Part shown: positions 34,141 to 42,620 of the stretch, piece after piece
Position numbering within the stretch: position 1 is the first letter of the stretch
Layout of the letters: each line of letters starts with the position of its first letter
Origin: Ixodes scapularis
Taxonomy: Eukaryota > Arthropoda > Arachnida > Ixodida > Ixodidae
Direction of reading: 5' to 3'
Length of the DNA stretch: 64,000 bases
NCBI RefSeq assembly: GCF_016920785.2
Contig: NW_024609857.1
Location: forward strand, 4,969,328-5,033,327
Program-made: the position numbers and the translations under genes
Notes under the pieces: generated by a model
Database searches by the model: none
Seen by the model: only the letters and a program-made list of their open reading frames with translations
Told to the model about the DNA's origin: nothing

Positions 34141-34887
34141 TTCCTGCTTCAGATTTCCTTCGACGTACCTGAGAGTGCGTCGACTGCCACGCTGTGCGTA
34201 CTTGATATCATTTGGACGCGAAACGCTCGATATTTCCGGCGCAGATGAGAAGGTGTGGCGAACTTCCCGTCAGTCAATAGATCCCAGGTTTGGCGCATCA
34301 AACTCTAGGAGTGAACAGGCCGATTTCGCGCGCGTTCGCGAAATCGTCGCGCGTTGAAACGATGCATCGTGTGAATCAACCTTTGAGCCGGGGTCCCCCT
34401 GCTCGTACATCGTACAAAATACAGTCTGCAAACAGGAGTCACCGCAATATCCGTGGTTTGAATGCCGCGTGCCAAGTTTTCACCTTGGCATTCGGGGCAC
34501 GGATCTCGCCCTGACTGGATCTGTATGCAGACTGTCTTCTGTATGAAGCAGTGTGAGCCCGGCCTTGGACGCGCGGCGCCCTCGATACATCCATAAAATG
34601 CGCACAAACCGGATTTTTCTAAAGCCTTTGTATGGAAACCTCCACGGGCCTCTTTTGTTCGTGTTGGTCCGACCGCGTGACGTCACGATGTCACGTGACA
34701 GCATAGTGTTGCCCAACGTTATGGTGTGGTCACACGACCTATTTGCGTGACGTCATGGTCCCCTGGGCTACGTGACGTGTCAGGGGATGCGACGTCGGAC
34801 CCCCTCTATTGAGCGCCGGAACCCGACAGAAACTGCTGCTTGCTACAAACCCGATCAAGTGCGCTGACGCAATGTCTCGAGGGCCTT
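34141..34887. other. Unassigned intronic stretch
   Basis: Contains several CACGTGA/TGACGTCA motifs near 34675-34790 but no recognised gene or repeat boundary. Confidence 0.35.
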
Positions 34888-35857
34888 TTTGCTCGAAGCG
34901 CTAACCGCGCCTAAAGTTAGCCCAAGTACCTTGGAGAGGGATTTTAAAATCACGTGACGGGCTCGGTAGGGATGCGGGGAAACATGGCGGTGCCCCGCTG
35001 AGTGAGCGCCGCTCGCTTTGGAACGAATATGTCGTTGTAGCTGCAATATCGGGCGCGTTGGTCAGCAATGAATGGTGCAGGAGGCTTTCGCTTTGCCTTA
35101 CCTCACTTAAATCGCAAAGCATGGGTAATGACATCGCCGCATTTTTTTTTATAGTCTTTTGATTCTGGCCATTCCTAAGCCTAAATGAACGCGATAATTG
35201 TCGGCATGGCAATGTCTTTGGAAAGTGGATTGCCTTGACTCAATCGGCCGCGTATTCATAGCACACAAAAGCAGACAGCGTCCCAACAGATCTTTTTCTA
35301 AATTTCCCAAGCACCGAGGTGCGTGCTACGAGTGTAGTTACACGCGTTGCATGTGCTGGCGTCTGCAGTAGTAATTGTTCTAAACTTAAAGCAAAAAGTC
35401 TAAAACAAATTTTGCCTTGCACGCGCATTCGTCGAAGCCTTTTTATGGTTATTACCTTCGAATCTGTCGTAAGAGGAAGGGCGGCGCGCGGTCCAGCCGA
35501 TTGAGTCGAGGCAATCCACTTTTCAAAGACCATGCCGACAATTATCGTGTTCATTTAGGCTTAGGAATGGCCAGAATTGAAAGACTATCTAAAAAGCGCG
35601 GCGAGGTCATTGCTCATGCTTTGCGATTTAAGGGAGGTAAGGCAAAGCGAAAGCCTCCTGCACCATTCATTGCTGGCTAACGCGCCCGATATAGCAGCTA
35701 CCACGACATAGTAGTTCCAAAGCGAGCGGCGCTCACTCACCGGGGCAACGCCATGTTTCCCCGCATCTCTACAGAGCACAGTCACCGTCACGTGATTTCA
35801 AAATCCCTCTCCTAGGTACTGCAGCTAACTTTAACCGCGGCTAGCGCTTCGAGCAAA
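34888..35857. mobile_element. Foldback element with ~375-bp inverted arms
   Basis: The left arm (34888 to about 35260) and right arm (about 35480-35857) are diverged inverted copies. They start with TTTGCTCGAAGCGCTA and the inverse TAGCGCTTCGAGCAAA, and share GAGGGATTTTAAAATCACGTG, GAGCGCCGCTCGCTTTGGAA, TGCAGGAGGCTTTCGCTTTG and CCGACAATTATCG blocks. The 220-bp centre has no coding potential. Typical of a foldback/MITE-like DNA transposon; no target duplication was identified. Confidence 0.7.
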
Positions 35858-35890
35858 CGGGCTTAGGCATAGCCTCTTTTATACTGATAA

Positions 35891-36026
35891 TGCCTGCCCA
35901 AGGTTGGCTTCACCATGCTTCGTCGTCGTCGCGCCTGCTTCGCATGTTTGCTGCTAGAGGCGCCAAAACCCCATACAAAAATGCAGACGACTCTTCTTCG
36001 CTGCCCGTTGCTAGTCCACTGTGATG
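35891..36026 (+). repeat. Dispersed repeat, pair with 47508-47640
   Basis: This segment (TGCCTGCCCA ... CGTCGTCGTCGCGC ... GGCGCCAAAACCCCATAC ... ATGCAGACGAC) matches 47508-47640 in inverted orientation at roughly 80-85% by eye. The two copies lie on either side of the Penelope-like complex. Family unknown. Confidence 0.5.
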
Positions 36027-36710
36027 CCGTTTGTGAATTGAATTCATTCGTAACCCATGCTACATACCAGGCGCAGGGCACCGTCAGAATAGATTTGATA
36101 TATAAATAAGTCTTATGCCTTTCTTTTAGCTTTCACGTCTTGGTTTTGTTTGTATGCTGAAATGTTACCAGACCTCTGGTGCTTGTCATATCGACAACAG
36201 AAATAGTCAATGCCAATTAAAAAGGAGACAGACAGGCTGACGGACTTTCACGACGTTGAAGCAGCGACCACTTTAGAGTTTTTATTGCTACTGGAGCACA
36301 GCCGCAAAACATACGGCCCGCGGACTACATGCGGCAGTCATGTGGTTTTTCTCAGGACCGCGAACGCGTCCCCGCTGACCGAAAGCCTGCGCACCCGTCG
36401 GCAACACACTGACCGGGGGTCTTGATATACAATTCAATTTGTTTTTTTAAGTGCACAGCCTCTTGATGGTTTTGACCGGTCTCTTGTGGTCCGCACTGTT
36501 TTTCACGTATGCAGTTCTAGAGTTTTTTAACGGCTTCGTAGATTGTGGCTAGTTGGTGAAGATCTTCAAAGAGTCATGCTTGTCAGTCACGGATGCCGAG
36601 TAGTTTGTGAAAATTGGCCTGAAATATCTAGTACACAGAAGTTGCAGAAAATCTTTGTGATGGTTGACATCTTTCTCTACCTTTGCGTATTTCAGAGCGC
36701 CATGGTGTAT

Positions 36711-36980
36711 AAAGCCTGGTTCAGACAGTTGCGTTTGACTGCGTTTGACTCCGTTGCGGCTACGAGAAACCAGGGGTGCTATTCTGGTCACAAACGGTCA
36801 CGTTCGTGTTTCTCGAAAACTCCTCCCCCCTACGAACCGCGCGCTCCTATTGGCCACAGCCCGCGTGATAATTCCACGCGGTTCCCATGGGAACGTTCGC
36901 GAAACACGAAAGCAACCGTTTGCCGTAACTGTCGCTCTTCGAGTTCGGACCGTGACGACAAAGTGACGTATGACCACGTC
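36711..36980 (+). mobile_element. Short copy of a DNA element, pair with 45640-46895
   Basis: The left part (AAGCCTGGTTCAGACAGTTGCG ... GGGGTGCTATTCTGGTCACAAACGG) matches the inverse of about 46720-46895. The right part (CCATGGGAACGTTCGCGAAAC ... GTTTGCCG ... TTCGAGTTCGG ... GTGACGACAAAGTGACG) matches the inverse of 45640-45780. It therefore looks like an internally deleted version of the 1.25-kb element further right. Confidence 0.55.
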
Positions 36981-37041
36981 CGACCTACGTAGCACATAGC
37001 GGAAGTCGCGTCACTAGATTAACTGCGGTATTACTCGAGAC

Positions 37042-37053
37042 ACCCTACTCTCT
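37042..37053 (+). repeat. Left target-site duplication of the Penelope-like complex
   Basis: ACCCTACTCTCT at 37042-37053 recurs exactly at 42609-42620, at the two edges of the 5.55-kb insertion. It shows that the whole inverted structure entered as one event. Confidence 0.8.
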
Positions 37054-37140
37054 TGAAACTAAACATTTGAGAGAAATCTCTCTGGTTGGGGAATACAATA
37101 ATTAAAATATGGCAACCAACCAATTCCTAAACATGTAGGG

Positions 37141-37179
37141 GCCCTACGTTTCGAACCGACTCGGTTCTTCGTCAGGGGC
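37141..37179 (-). ncRNA. Hammerhead ribozyme core, left terminal repeat
   Basis: Read on the - strand: GCCC (helix I), CTGACGA, an extra A, GAACC-GAGTC-GGTTC (helix II), GAAAC, GT, then A at the cleavage position and GGGC (helix I partner). This fits the hammerhead with the very short helix III (AC/GT) described for Penelope-like terminal repeats. It would cut the element RNA at the terminal-repeat boundary. Alternative explanation: a conserved hairpin without catalysis. Confidence 0.65.
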
Positions 37180-37227
37180 GACTGTGGCCGTTGAGGAGCG
37201 ACGTTTTTCGATCTTCTTTTTCTTTTC

Positions 37228-37962
37228 TCAGGGATGTGGCGCATTTCTCGATCTTCTTCTTTCATGAATATGGCAAAGCCCGTTCACATACACTGTTGGT
37301 AAAGCACCAAGGCACCTATTTATGTTGCCTGGCGTCGTTTGAATATGCCAGGACTCGACGAAAAGCCTATGTCGGTTGTTAGTCTCTGCGTCGATAATGC
37401 TGTGGTTGTCGAAGTCAATCCGGTGGTCTTTGACTTCGCAGTGCTCGGCGACTGCGCTGCGCTCGTGGTCGAGCTTGCGAACGTCGTTTTTGTGTTGGCG
37501 CATTCTTTCATTGAAATTCTTTGTCTCGCCGATGTAAGTGGCTGGACAATCTGCACAAGGGATCTTATAAACCACGCCCTGCGTTTTTTCTTTCGGAGGG
37601 CGATCTTTTGGACGGGGCATGAGTAATCCAAGCGTGGACATCGGCTTGTGGGCTACGCGGATTCCTTCTTTGGCTAGCACGCGTGCAAGCGCCTCGCTTG
37701 TTCCTCTGATGTAGGGTACGCAGATGCGCGAGGTTGGGCGTGGCTGCGTACAGGCTTGTGGTTGCTGTTGTCTTTGACCTCGAGCTTGACGACGGGCAAC
37801 GCGTTGGATGAAGGTGCTCGTGTATCCATTCTTTTTCAGATCAGCACGGACGGTTTTTTTCTTCCTTTCTTCTGTCATCTTTAGAGGAGCATATAGCCTT
37901 CGTCCTAGACAGCAGTGTCCTAACCACCGATGCTTTGTGGCAGGCTGGGTGATAGGAATCAA
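37228..37962 (-). CDS. PLE copy A: GIY-YIG endonuclease region
   Basis: A - strand frame of 244 codons, overlapping the end of the reverse transcriptase frame by about 120 nt. After a basic linker it has CVPYIRGTSEAL and a lysine-rich segment. The GIY-YIG core follows: VVYKIPCADCPATYIGETKN, then FNERMRQHKND, and a downstream HRLFVESWHI with the glutamate expected for catalysis. The CADC cysteines resemble the CCHH motif before the endonuclease in this group. It nicks target DNA for Penelope-type retrotransposition. The first ~40 codons of the frame overlap the other frame and are probably not used. Confidence 0.8.
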   Translation of the reverse strand: MIPITQPATKHRWLGHCCLGRRLYAPLKMTEERKKKTVRADLKKNGYTSTFIQRVARRQARGQRQQQPQACTQPRPTSRICVPYIRGTSEALARVLAKEGIRVAHKPMSTLGLLMPRPKDRPPKEKTQGVVYKIPCADCPATYIGETKNFNERMRQHKNDVRKLDHERSAVAEHCEVKDHRIDFDNHSIIDAETNNRHRLFVESWHIQTTPGNINRCLGALPTVYVNGLCHIHERRRSRNAPHP

Positions 37963-39700
37963 ACTGGAGATAACGTCCAGTGTGCGTGGGCTTCCTGTAG
38001 ACTGAAAACTTCAAATTTTCTTTTTCTCTTCTCACGAGCACGTCCAAAAAAGGCAATGAATTGTCTTTTTCAAGTTCCGCTGTAAATTGGATAGCCGGTT
38101 CGATGGAGTTGAGGTGTGAGAGGAATCTGTCCACTTCAGATCTTTGAAGGATGCAGAAGCAGTCGTCCACATACCGCACAAATATCTTGGGCGCAGTGGC
38201 AAATGACTGCAGGGCCTCTTCCTCAATGGCTTCCATGCACAGGTTAGCCGTGGTAACGGAGACAGATGCGCCCATGGCGGTTCCGCTGGCTTGTTTAAAA
38301 TACTCTCCCTTGACGCTAAAGTAGGTGTTGCTGAGGCAGAACTCAAGGAGGCGGCACAGTTCCTCCACACTAAGGGCGGTCCTGTTGTGCAGGTCTTTGT
38401 CTTTTTCGAGAGCCTTCCTGGCAGCTGTAACTGCCAGGGGAACCGGCACACTTGTGAAAAGTGAGATGACGTCAAAAGAAACTAGGCTTTCCTCAGCGCT
38501 CACCTTCAATTTCGAGATGCGCTCCACGAAGTCGCTGGAGTTGCTGATATAAGTCGTCGTTTTTCCGACGAGAGGAGAGAGGGTGTGGTGAAGATAGTTC
38601 GACACGGCTCGAAGTGGTGAGGTTCTAAAGTCCACAATGGGCCGGAGAGCAAGGCTAGGCTTGTGGATCTTGGGAAGGCCGTAAAAACCAGGCGCAGATC
38701 CATTCCTACAAAGGAGGTGCAGGTGGAGGCTCCTCGAGTCTGGATGTTTCTTGAAAATTTCAGTTAGGATCTTGCTCAGCGTTACCTGGATTCGCGGTGT
38801 CGGATCCTTTTTTAGTCTTTCATAAGCAGAGGTGTCAAGCAGGTCGTGTATCTTCCGGTCGTAGACATCCCGGTCGAGGACAACGGTCGAATTGCCCTTA
38901 TCTGCTGGAAGAAGCACAATCTTTTCATCATCGTGAAGCGCCCGGAGCGCACTTCCTTCTTCTCTTGAGAGATTGTGTCGTTGATGCTGCGGGATGTTTG
39001 ATAAAATACCGATCACCTTCTGTCGCACCCGCTCACGATCGCTAGGATTCAGGTGCGCGATGCCGTCCTCCAGGGCTGCGACCATTTTCGGCAGAGGCGG
39101 TCTCGTGGTAGTCATGTTAAATCCGTGGCCTTTGGCTAAAACCTTGGTCTCGCAAGAAGAGAGATTCCTGGACGAGAGGTTTATGACAAACCTGGTGGTA
39201 TCGGTTTCGTGTTTAGTATTTTCTCTCTCCATCAGCTTCGAGAATTTCTTACTCTGAGAAACTCTTTGCTTTTCTGCAGAGGTGGAGGCAATGCTTTCAG
39301 CAAAAGAGTGTAAGTGAGGGAGCATAGCTGGCATGCGGTGTTCTAGTTGCCTGCGGATGAAATACAGATCCAGTTCTTTTTTCTTTATGGTGGTCTGGCA
39401 CTGGTGAATGCGGGCTTTGACCAAACGGTGCTCCGCTTGCTCGAAGATCTTGTGTCCCTCCGGCGTATGAACGATCCGTTTAAGACGAAGGCTTTGGGGA
39501 ACCAGGTGGTGGTCCCGGCAGGCTTTCGTAAAGTCCAGGTGTGCCTTGAACGTGGAGATACTTCGAGTGGAATTCACATACCTTTTTGAGAGTTGTACGG
39601 TCTCCTCTCCGAAGTCATCGCGTAAAGACTTGAAACTAAACATTTGAGAGAAATCTCTCTGGTTGGGGAATACAATAATTAAAATATGGCAACCAACCAA
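37841..39700 (-). CDS. PLE copy A: reverse transcriptase, YVDD intact
   Basis: The frame is 619 codons from ATG at 39700, within the adjoining terminal repeat, with no internal stop. Motifs in order: LLPADKGNSTVVLD, GLPKIHK, RPIVDFRTSPL, SFDVISLFTSVPVPL (catalytic Asp), SGTAMGASVS, FVRYVDDCFCIL at about residues 505-516 (catalytic YVDD), LPFLDVLVRR and VYRKPTHTGRYL. These are the telomerase-like Penelope reverse transcriptase motifs. The polymerase looks complete. It ends after an A7 run where the endonuclease frame takes over at +1. This is the better preserved of the two copies. Confidence 0.85.
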   Translation of the reverse strand: MVGCHILIIVFPNQRDFSQMFSFKSLRDDFGEETVQLSKRYVNSTRSISTFKAHLDFTKACRDHHLVPQSLRLKRIVHTPEGHKIFEQAEHRLVKARIHQCQTTIKKKELDLYFIRRQLEHRMPAMLPHLHSFAESIASTSAEKQRVSQSKKFSKLMERENTKHETDTTRFVINLSSRNLSSCETKVLAKGHGFNMTTTRPPLPKMVAALEDGIAHLNPSDRERVRQKVIGILSNIPQHQRHNLSREEGSALRALHDDEKIVLLPADKGNSTVVLDRDVYDRKIHDLLDTSAYERLKKDPTPRIQVTLSKILTEIFKKHPDSRSLHLHLLCRNGSAPGFYGLPKIHKPSLALRPIVDFRTSPLRAVSNYLHHTLSPLVGKTTTYISNSSDFVERISKLKVSAEESLVSFDVISLFTSVPVPLAVTAARKALEKDKDLHNRTALSVEELCRLLEFCLSNTYFSVKGEYFKQASGTAMGASVSVTTANLCMEAIEEEALQSFATAPKIFVRYVDDCFCILQRSEVDRFLSHLNSIEPAIQFTAELEKDNSLPFLDVLVRREKENLKFSVYRKPTHTGRYLQFDSYHPACHKASVVRTLLSRTKAICSSKDDRRKEEKNRPC

Positions 39701-40063
39701 TTCCTAAACATGTAGGGGCCCTACGTTTCGAACCGACTCGGTTCTTCGTCAGGGGCGACTGTGGCCGTTGAGGAGCGACGTTTTTCGATCTTCTTTTTCT
39801 TTTCTCAGGGATGTGGCGCATTTCTCGATCTTCTTCTTTCATGAATATGGCGAAGCCCGTTCACATACACTGTTGGTAAAGCACCAAGGCACCTATTTAT
39901 GTTGCCTGGCGTCGTTTGAATATGCCAGGACTCGACGAAAAGCCTATGTCGGTTGTTAGTCTCTGCGTCGATAATGCTGTGGTTGTCGAAGTCAATCCGG
40001 TGGTCTTTGACTTCGCAGTGCTCGGCGACTGCGCTGCGCTCGTGGTCGAGCTTGCGAACGTCG
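39631..40063 (-). repeat. Partial tandem terminal repeat (pLTR) of the PLE
   Basis: About 433 bp duplicate 37054 to about 37486 with very few changes, e.g. GGCAAAGCC against GGCGAAGCC. It contains the last part of the endonuclease frame, the hammerhead core and the terminal sequence, and stands directly 5' of copy A. The start codon of the copy A frame (39700) lies inside it. Such pseudo-LTRs, formed by partial head-to-tail tandems, are characteristic of the Penelope group. It ends in the T12 run at the inversion point. Confidence 0.8.
39718..39756 (-). ncRNA. Hammerhead ribozyme core, central pLTR
   Basis: Identical in sequence to the core at 37141-37179: GCCC-CTGACGA on the 5' side, helix II GAACC/GGTTC, GAAAC-GT-A, then GGGC. 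Being upstream of copy A on the same strand, it would be transcribed in front of the reverse transcriptase frame and could process the 5' end of the RNA. Confidence 0.65.
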
Positions 40064-40073
40064 TTTTTTTTTT

Positions 40074-41867
40074 TTCAAGTCTTTACGCGATGACTTCGGA
40101 GAGGAGACCGTACAACTCTCAAAAAGGTATGTGAATGCCACTCGAAGTATCTCCACGTTCAAGGCACACCTGGACTTTACGAAAGCCTGCCGGGACCACC
40201 ACCTGGTTCCCCAAAGCCTTCGTCTTAAACGGATCGTTCATACGCCGGAGGGACACAAGATCTTCGAGCAAGCGGAGCACCGTTTGGTCAAAGCCCGCAT
40301 TCACCAGTGCCAGACCACCATAAAGAAAAAAGAACTGGATCTGTATTTCATCCGCAGGCAACTAGAACACCGCATGCCAGCTATGCTCCCTCACTTACAC
40401 TCTTTTGCTGAAAGCATTGCCTCCACCTCTGCAGAAAAGCAAAGAGTTTCTCAGAGTAAGAAATTCTCGAAGCTGATGGAGAGAGAAAATACTAAACACG
40501 AAACCGATACCACCAGGTTTGTCATAAACCTCTCGTCCAGGAATCTCTCTTCTTGCGAGACCAAGGTTTTAGCCAAAGGCCACGGATTTAACATGACTAC
40601 CACGAGACCGCCTCTGCCGAAAATGGTCGCAGCCCTGGAGGACGGCATCGCGCACCTGAATCCTAGCGATCGTGAGCGGGTGCGACAGAAGGTGATCGGT
40701 ATTTTATCAAACATCCCGCAGCATCAACGACACAATCTCTCAAGAGAAGAAGGAAGTGCGCTCCGGGCGCTTCACGATGATGAAAAGATTGTGCTTCTTC
40801 CAGCAGATAAGGGCAATTCGACCGTTGTCCTCGACCGGGATGTCTACGACCGGAAGATACACGACCTGCTTGACACCTCTGCTTATGAAAGACTAAAAAA
40901 GGATCCGACACCGCGAATCCAGGCAACGCTGAGCAAGATCCTAACTGAAATTTTCAAGAAACATCCAGACTCGAGGAGCCTCCACCTGCACCTCCTTTGT
41001 AGGAATGGATCTGCGCCTGGTTTTTACGGCCTTCCCAAGATCCACAAGCCTAGCCTTGCTCTCCGGCCCATTGTGGACTTTAGAACCTCACCACTTCGAG
41101 CCGTGTCGAACTATCTTCACCACACCCTCTCTCCTCTCGTCGGAAAAACGACGACTTATATCAGCAACTCCAGCGACTTCGTGGAGCGCATCTCGAAATT
41201 GAAGGTGAGCGCTGAGGAAAGCCTAGTTTCTTTTGACGTCATCTCACTTTTCACAAGTGTGCCGGTTCCCCTGGCAGTTACAGCTGCCAGGAAGGCTCTC
41301 GAAAAAGACAAAGACCTGCACAACAGGACCGCCCTTAGTGTGGAGGAACTGTGCCGCCTCCTTGAGTTCTGCCTCAGCAACACCTACTTTAGCGTCAAGG
41401 GAGAGTATTTTAAACAAGCCAGCGGAACCGCCATGGGCGCATCTGTCTCCGTTACCACGGCTAACCTGTGCATGGAAGCCATTGAGGAAGAGGCCCTGCA
41501 GTCATTTGCCACTGCGCCCAAGATATTTGTGCGGTATGTGGACAACTGCTTCTGCATCCTTCAAAGATCTGAAGTGGACAGATTCCTCTCACACCTCAAC
41601 TCCATCGAACCGGCTATCCAATTTACAGCGGAACTTGAAAAAGACAATTCATTGCCTTTTTTGGACGTGCTCGTGAGAAGAGAAAAAGAAAATTTGAAGT
41701 TTTTAGTCTACAGGAAGCCCACGCACACTGGACGTTATCTCCAGTTTGATTCCTATCACCCAGCCTGCCACAAAGCATCGGTGGTTAGGACACTGCTGTC
41801 TAGGACGAAGGCTATATGCTCCTCTGAAGATGACAGAAGAAAGGAAGAAAAAAACCGTCCGTGCTGA
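40074..41867 (+). pseudogene. PLE copy B: reverse transcriptase, 5' truncated, YVDD changed to YVDN
   Basis: The frame is open from about 40074 to the stop at 41867, nearly identical to copy A in inverted orientation and with the same motif order. It lacks the 5' start region: homology begins at the T12 junction, and the first in-frame ATG is well inside. The catalytic motif reads RYVDNCFCIL because codon 41544-41546 is AAC instead of GAC. Loss of the second aspartate should abolish polymerisation. Other differences from copy A are single substitutions, e.g. KFLVYRK for KFSVYRK. Confidence 0.8.
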
Positions 41868-42480
41868 TCTGAAAAAGAATGGATACACGAGCACCTTCAT
41901 CCAACGCGTTGCCCGTCGTCAAGCTCGAGGTCAAAGACAACAGCAACCACAAGCCTGTACGCAGCCACGCCCAACCTCGCGCATCTGCGTACCCTACATC
42001 AGAGGAACAAGCGAGGCGCTTGCACGCGTGCTAGCCAAAGAAGGAATCCGCGTAGCCCACAAGCCGATGTCCACGCTTGGATTACTCATGCCCCGTCCAA
42101 AAGATCGCCCTCCGAAAGAAAAAACGCAGGGCGTGGTTTATAAGATCCCTTGTGCAGATTGTCCAGCCACTTACATCGGCGAGACAAAGAATTTCAATGA
42201 AAGAATGCGCCAACACAAAAACGACGTTCGCAAGCTCGACCACGAGCGCAGCGCAGTCGCCGAGCACTGCGAAGTCAAAGACCACCGGATTGACTTCGAC
42301 AACCACAGCATTATCGACGCAGAGACTAACAACCGACATAGGCTTTTCGTCGAGTCCTGGCATATTCAAACGACGCCAGGCAACATAAATAGGTGCCTTG
42401 GTGCTTTACCAACAGTGTATGTGAACGGGCTTTGCCATATTCATGAAAGAAGAAGATCGAGAAATGCGCCACATCCCTGA
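41746..42480 (+). CDS. PLE copy B: GIY-YIG endonuclease region
   Basis: The 244-codon frame matches copy A essentially throughout, with the same +1 offset from the reverse transcriptase frame after an A7 run (41848-41854). GIY-YIG motifs (KIPCADCPATYIGET, MRQHKND, FVESWHI) are intact. Since the polymerase of this copy is damaged, the endonuclease alone would not make it mobile. Confidence 0.75.
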   Translation: MIPITQPATKHRWLGHCCLGRRLYAPLKMTEERKKKTVRADLKKNGYTSTFIQRVARRQARGQRQQQPQACTQPRPTSRICVPYIRGTSEALARVLAKEGIRVAHKPMSTLGLLMPRPKDRPPKEKTQGVVYKIPCADCPATYIGETKNFNERMRQHKNDVRKLDHERSAVAEHCEVKDHRIDFDNHSIIDAETNNRHRLFVESWHIQTTPGNINRCLGALPTVYVNGLCHIHERRRSRNAPHP

Positions 42481-42528
42481 GAAAAGAAAAAGAAGATCGA
42501 AAAACGTCGCTCCTCAACGGCCACAGTC

Positions 42529-42567
42529 GCCCCTGACGAAGAACCGAGTCGGTTCGAAACGTTGGGC
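42529..42567 (+). ncRNA. Hammerhead ribozyme core, right terminal repeat, variant cleavage base
   Basis: On the + strand: GCCC-CTGACGA, extra A, GAACC-GAGTC-GGTTC, GAAAC-GT, then T at the cleavage position and GGGC. The cleavage-site base is T here and A in the other two copies. Both are allowed in hammerheads (H = A, C or U), and helix I and II pairing is unchanged. Confidence 0.65.
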
Positions 42568-42608
42568 TCCTACATGTTTAGGAATTGGTTGGTTGCCATA
42601 TTTTAATT

Positions 42609-42620
42609 ACCCTACTCTCT
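42609..42620 (+). repeat. Right target-site duplication of the Penelope-like complex
   Basis: An exact repeat of the 12 bases at 37042-37053. The sequence then continues as ordinary intron (GTTTCACTATGAG), the expected right side of the empty site. Confidence 0.8.

Larger units (their letters stand above)
37054..42608. mobile_element. Penelope-like retroelement complex: inverted pair plus tandem terminal fragment
   Basis: Order from left: a copy on the - strand (37054-39630), a partial terminal repeat of the same strand (39631 to about 40063), a T12 run (40064-40075) and a copy on the + strand (40074-42608). The two copies are nearly identical inverted arms of about 2.5 kb. Each has a Penelope-type reverse transcriptase frame and an overlapping GIY-YIG endonuclease frame. 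Terminal sequences carry hammerhead cores. A 12-bp duplication flanks the whole. Tandem and inverted partial copies with shared target duplications are typical of Penelope-like elements (established knowledge). Confidence 0.85.

Noticed and set aside
37228..42480. Two host genes in inverted orientation
   Set aside because: Motifs are those of Penelope-type reverse transcriptase and GIY-YIG endonuclease, and the whole unit has terminal repeats and a target duplication.
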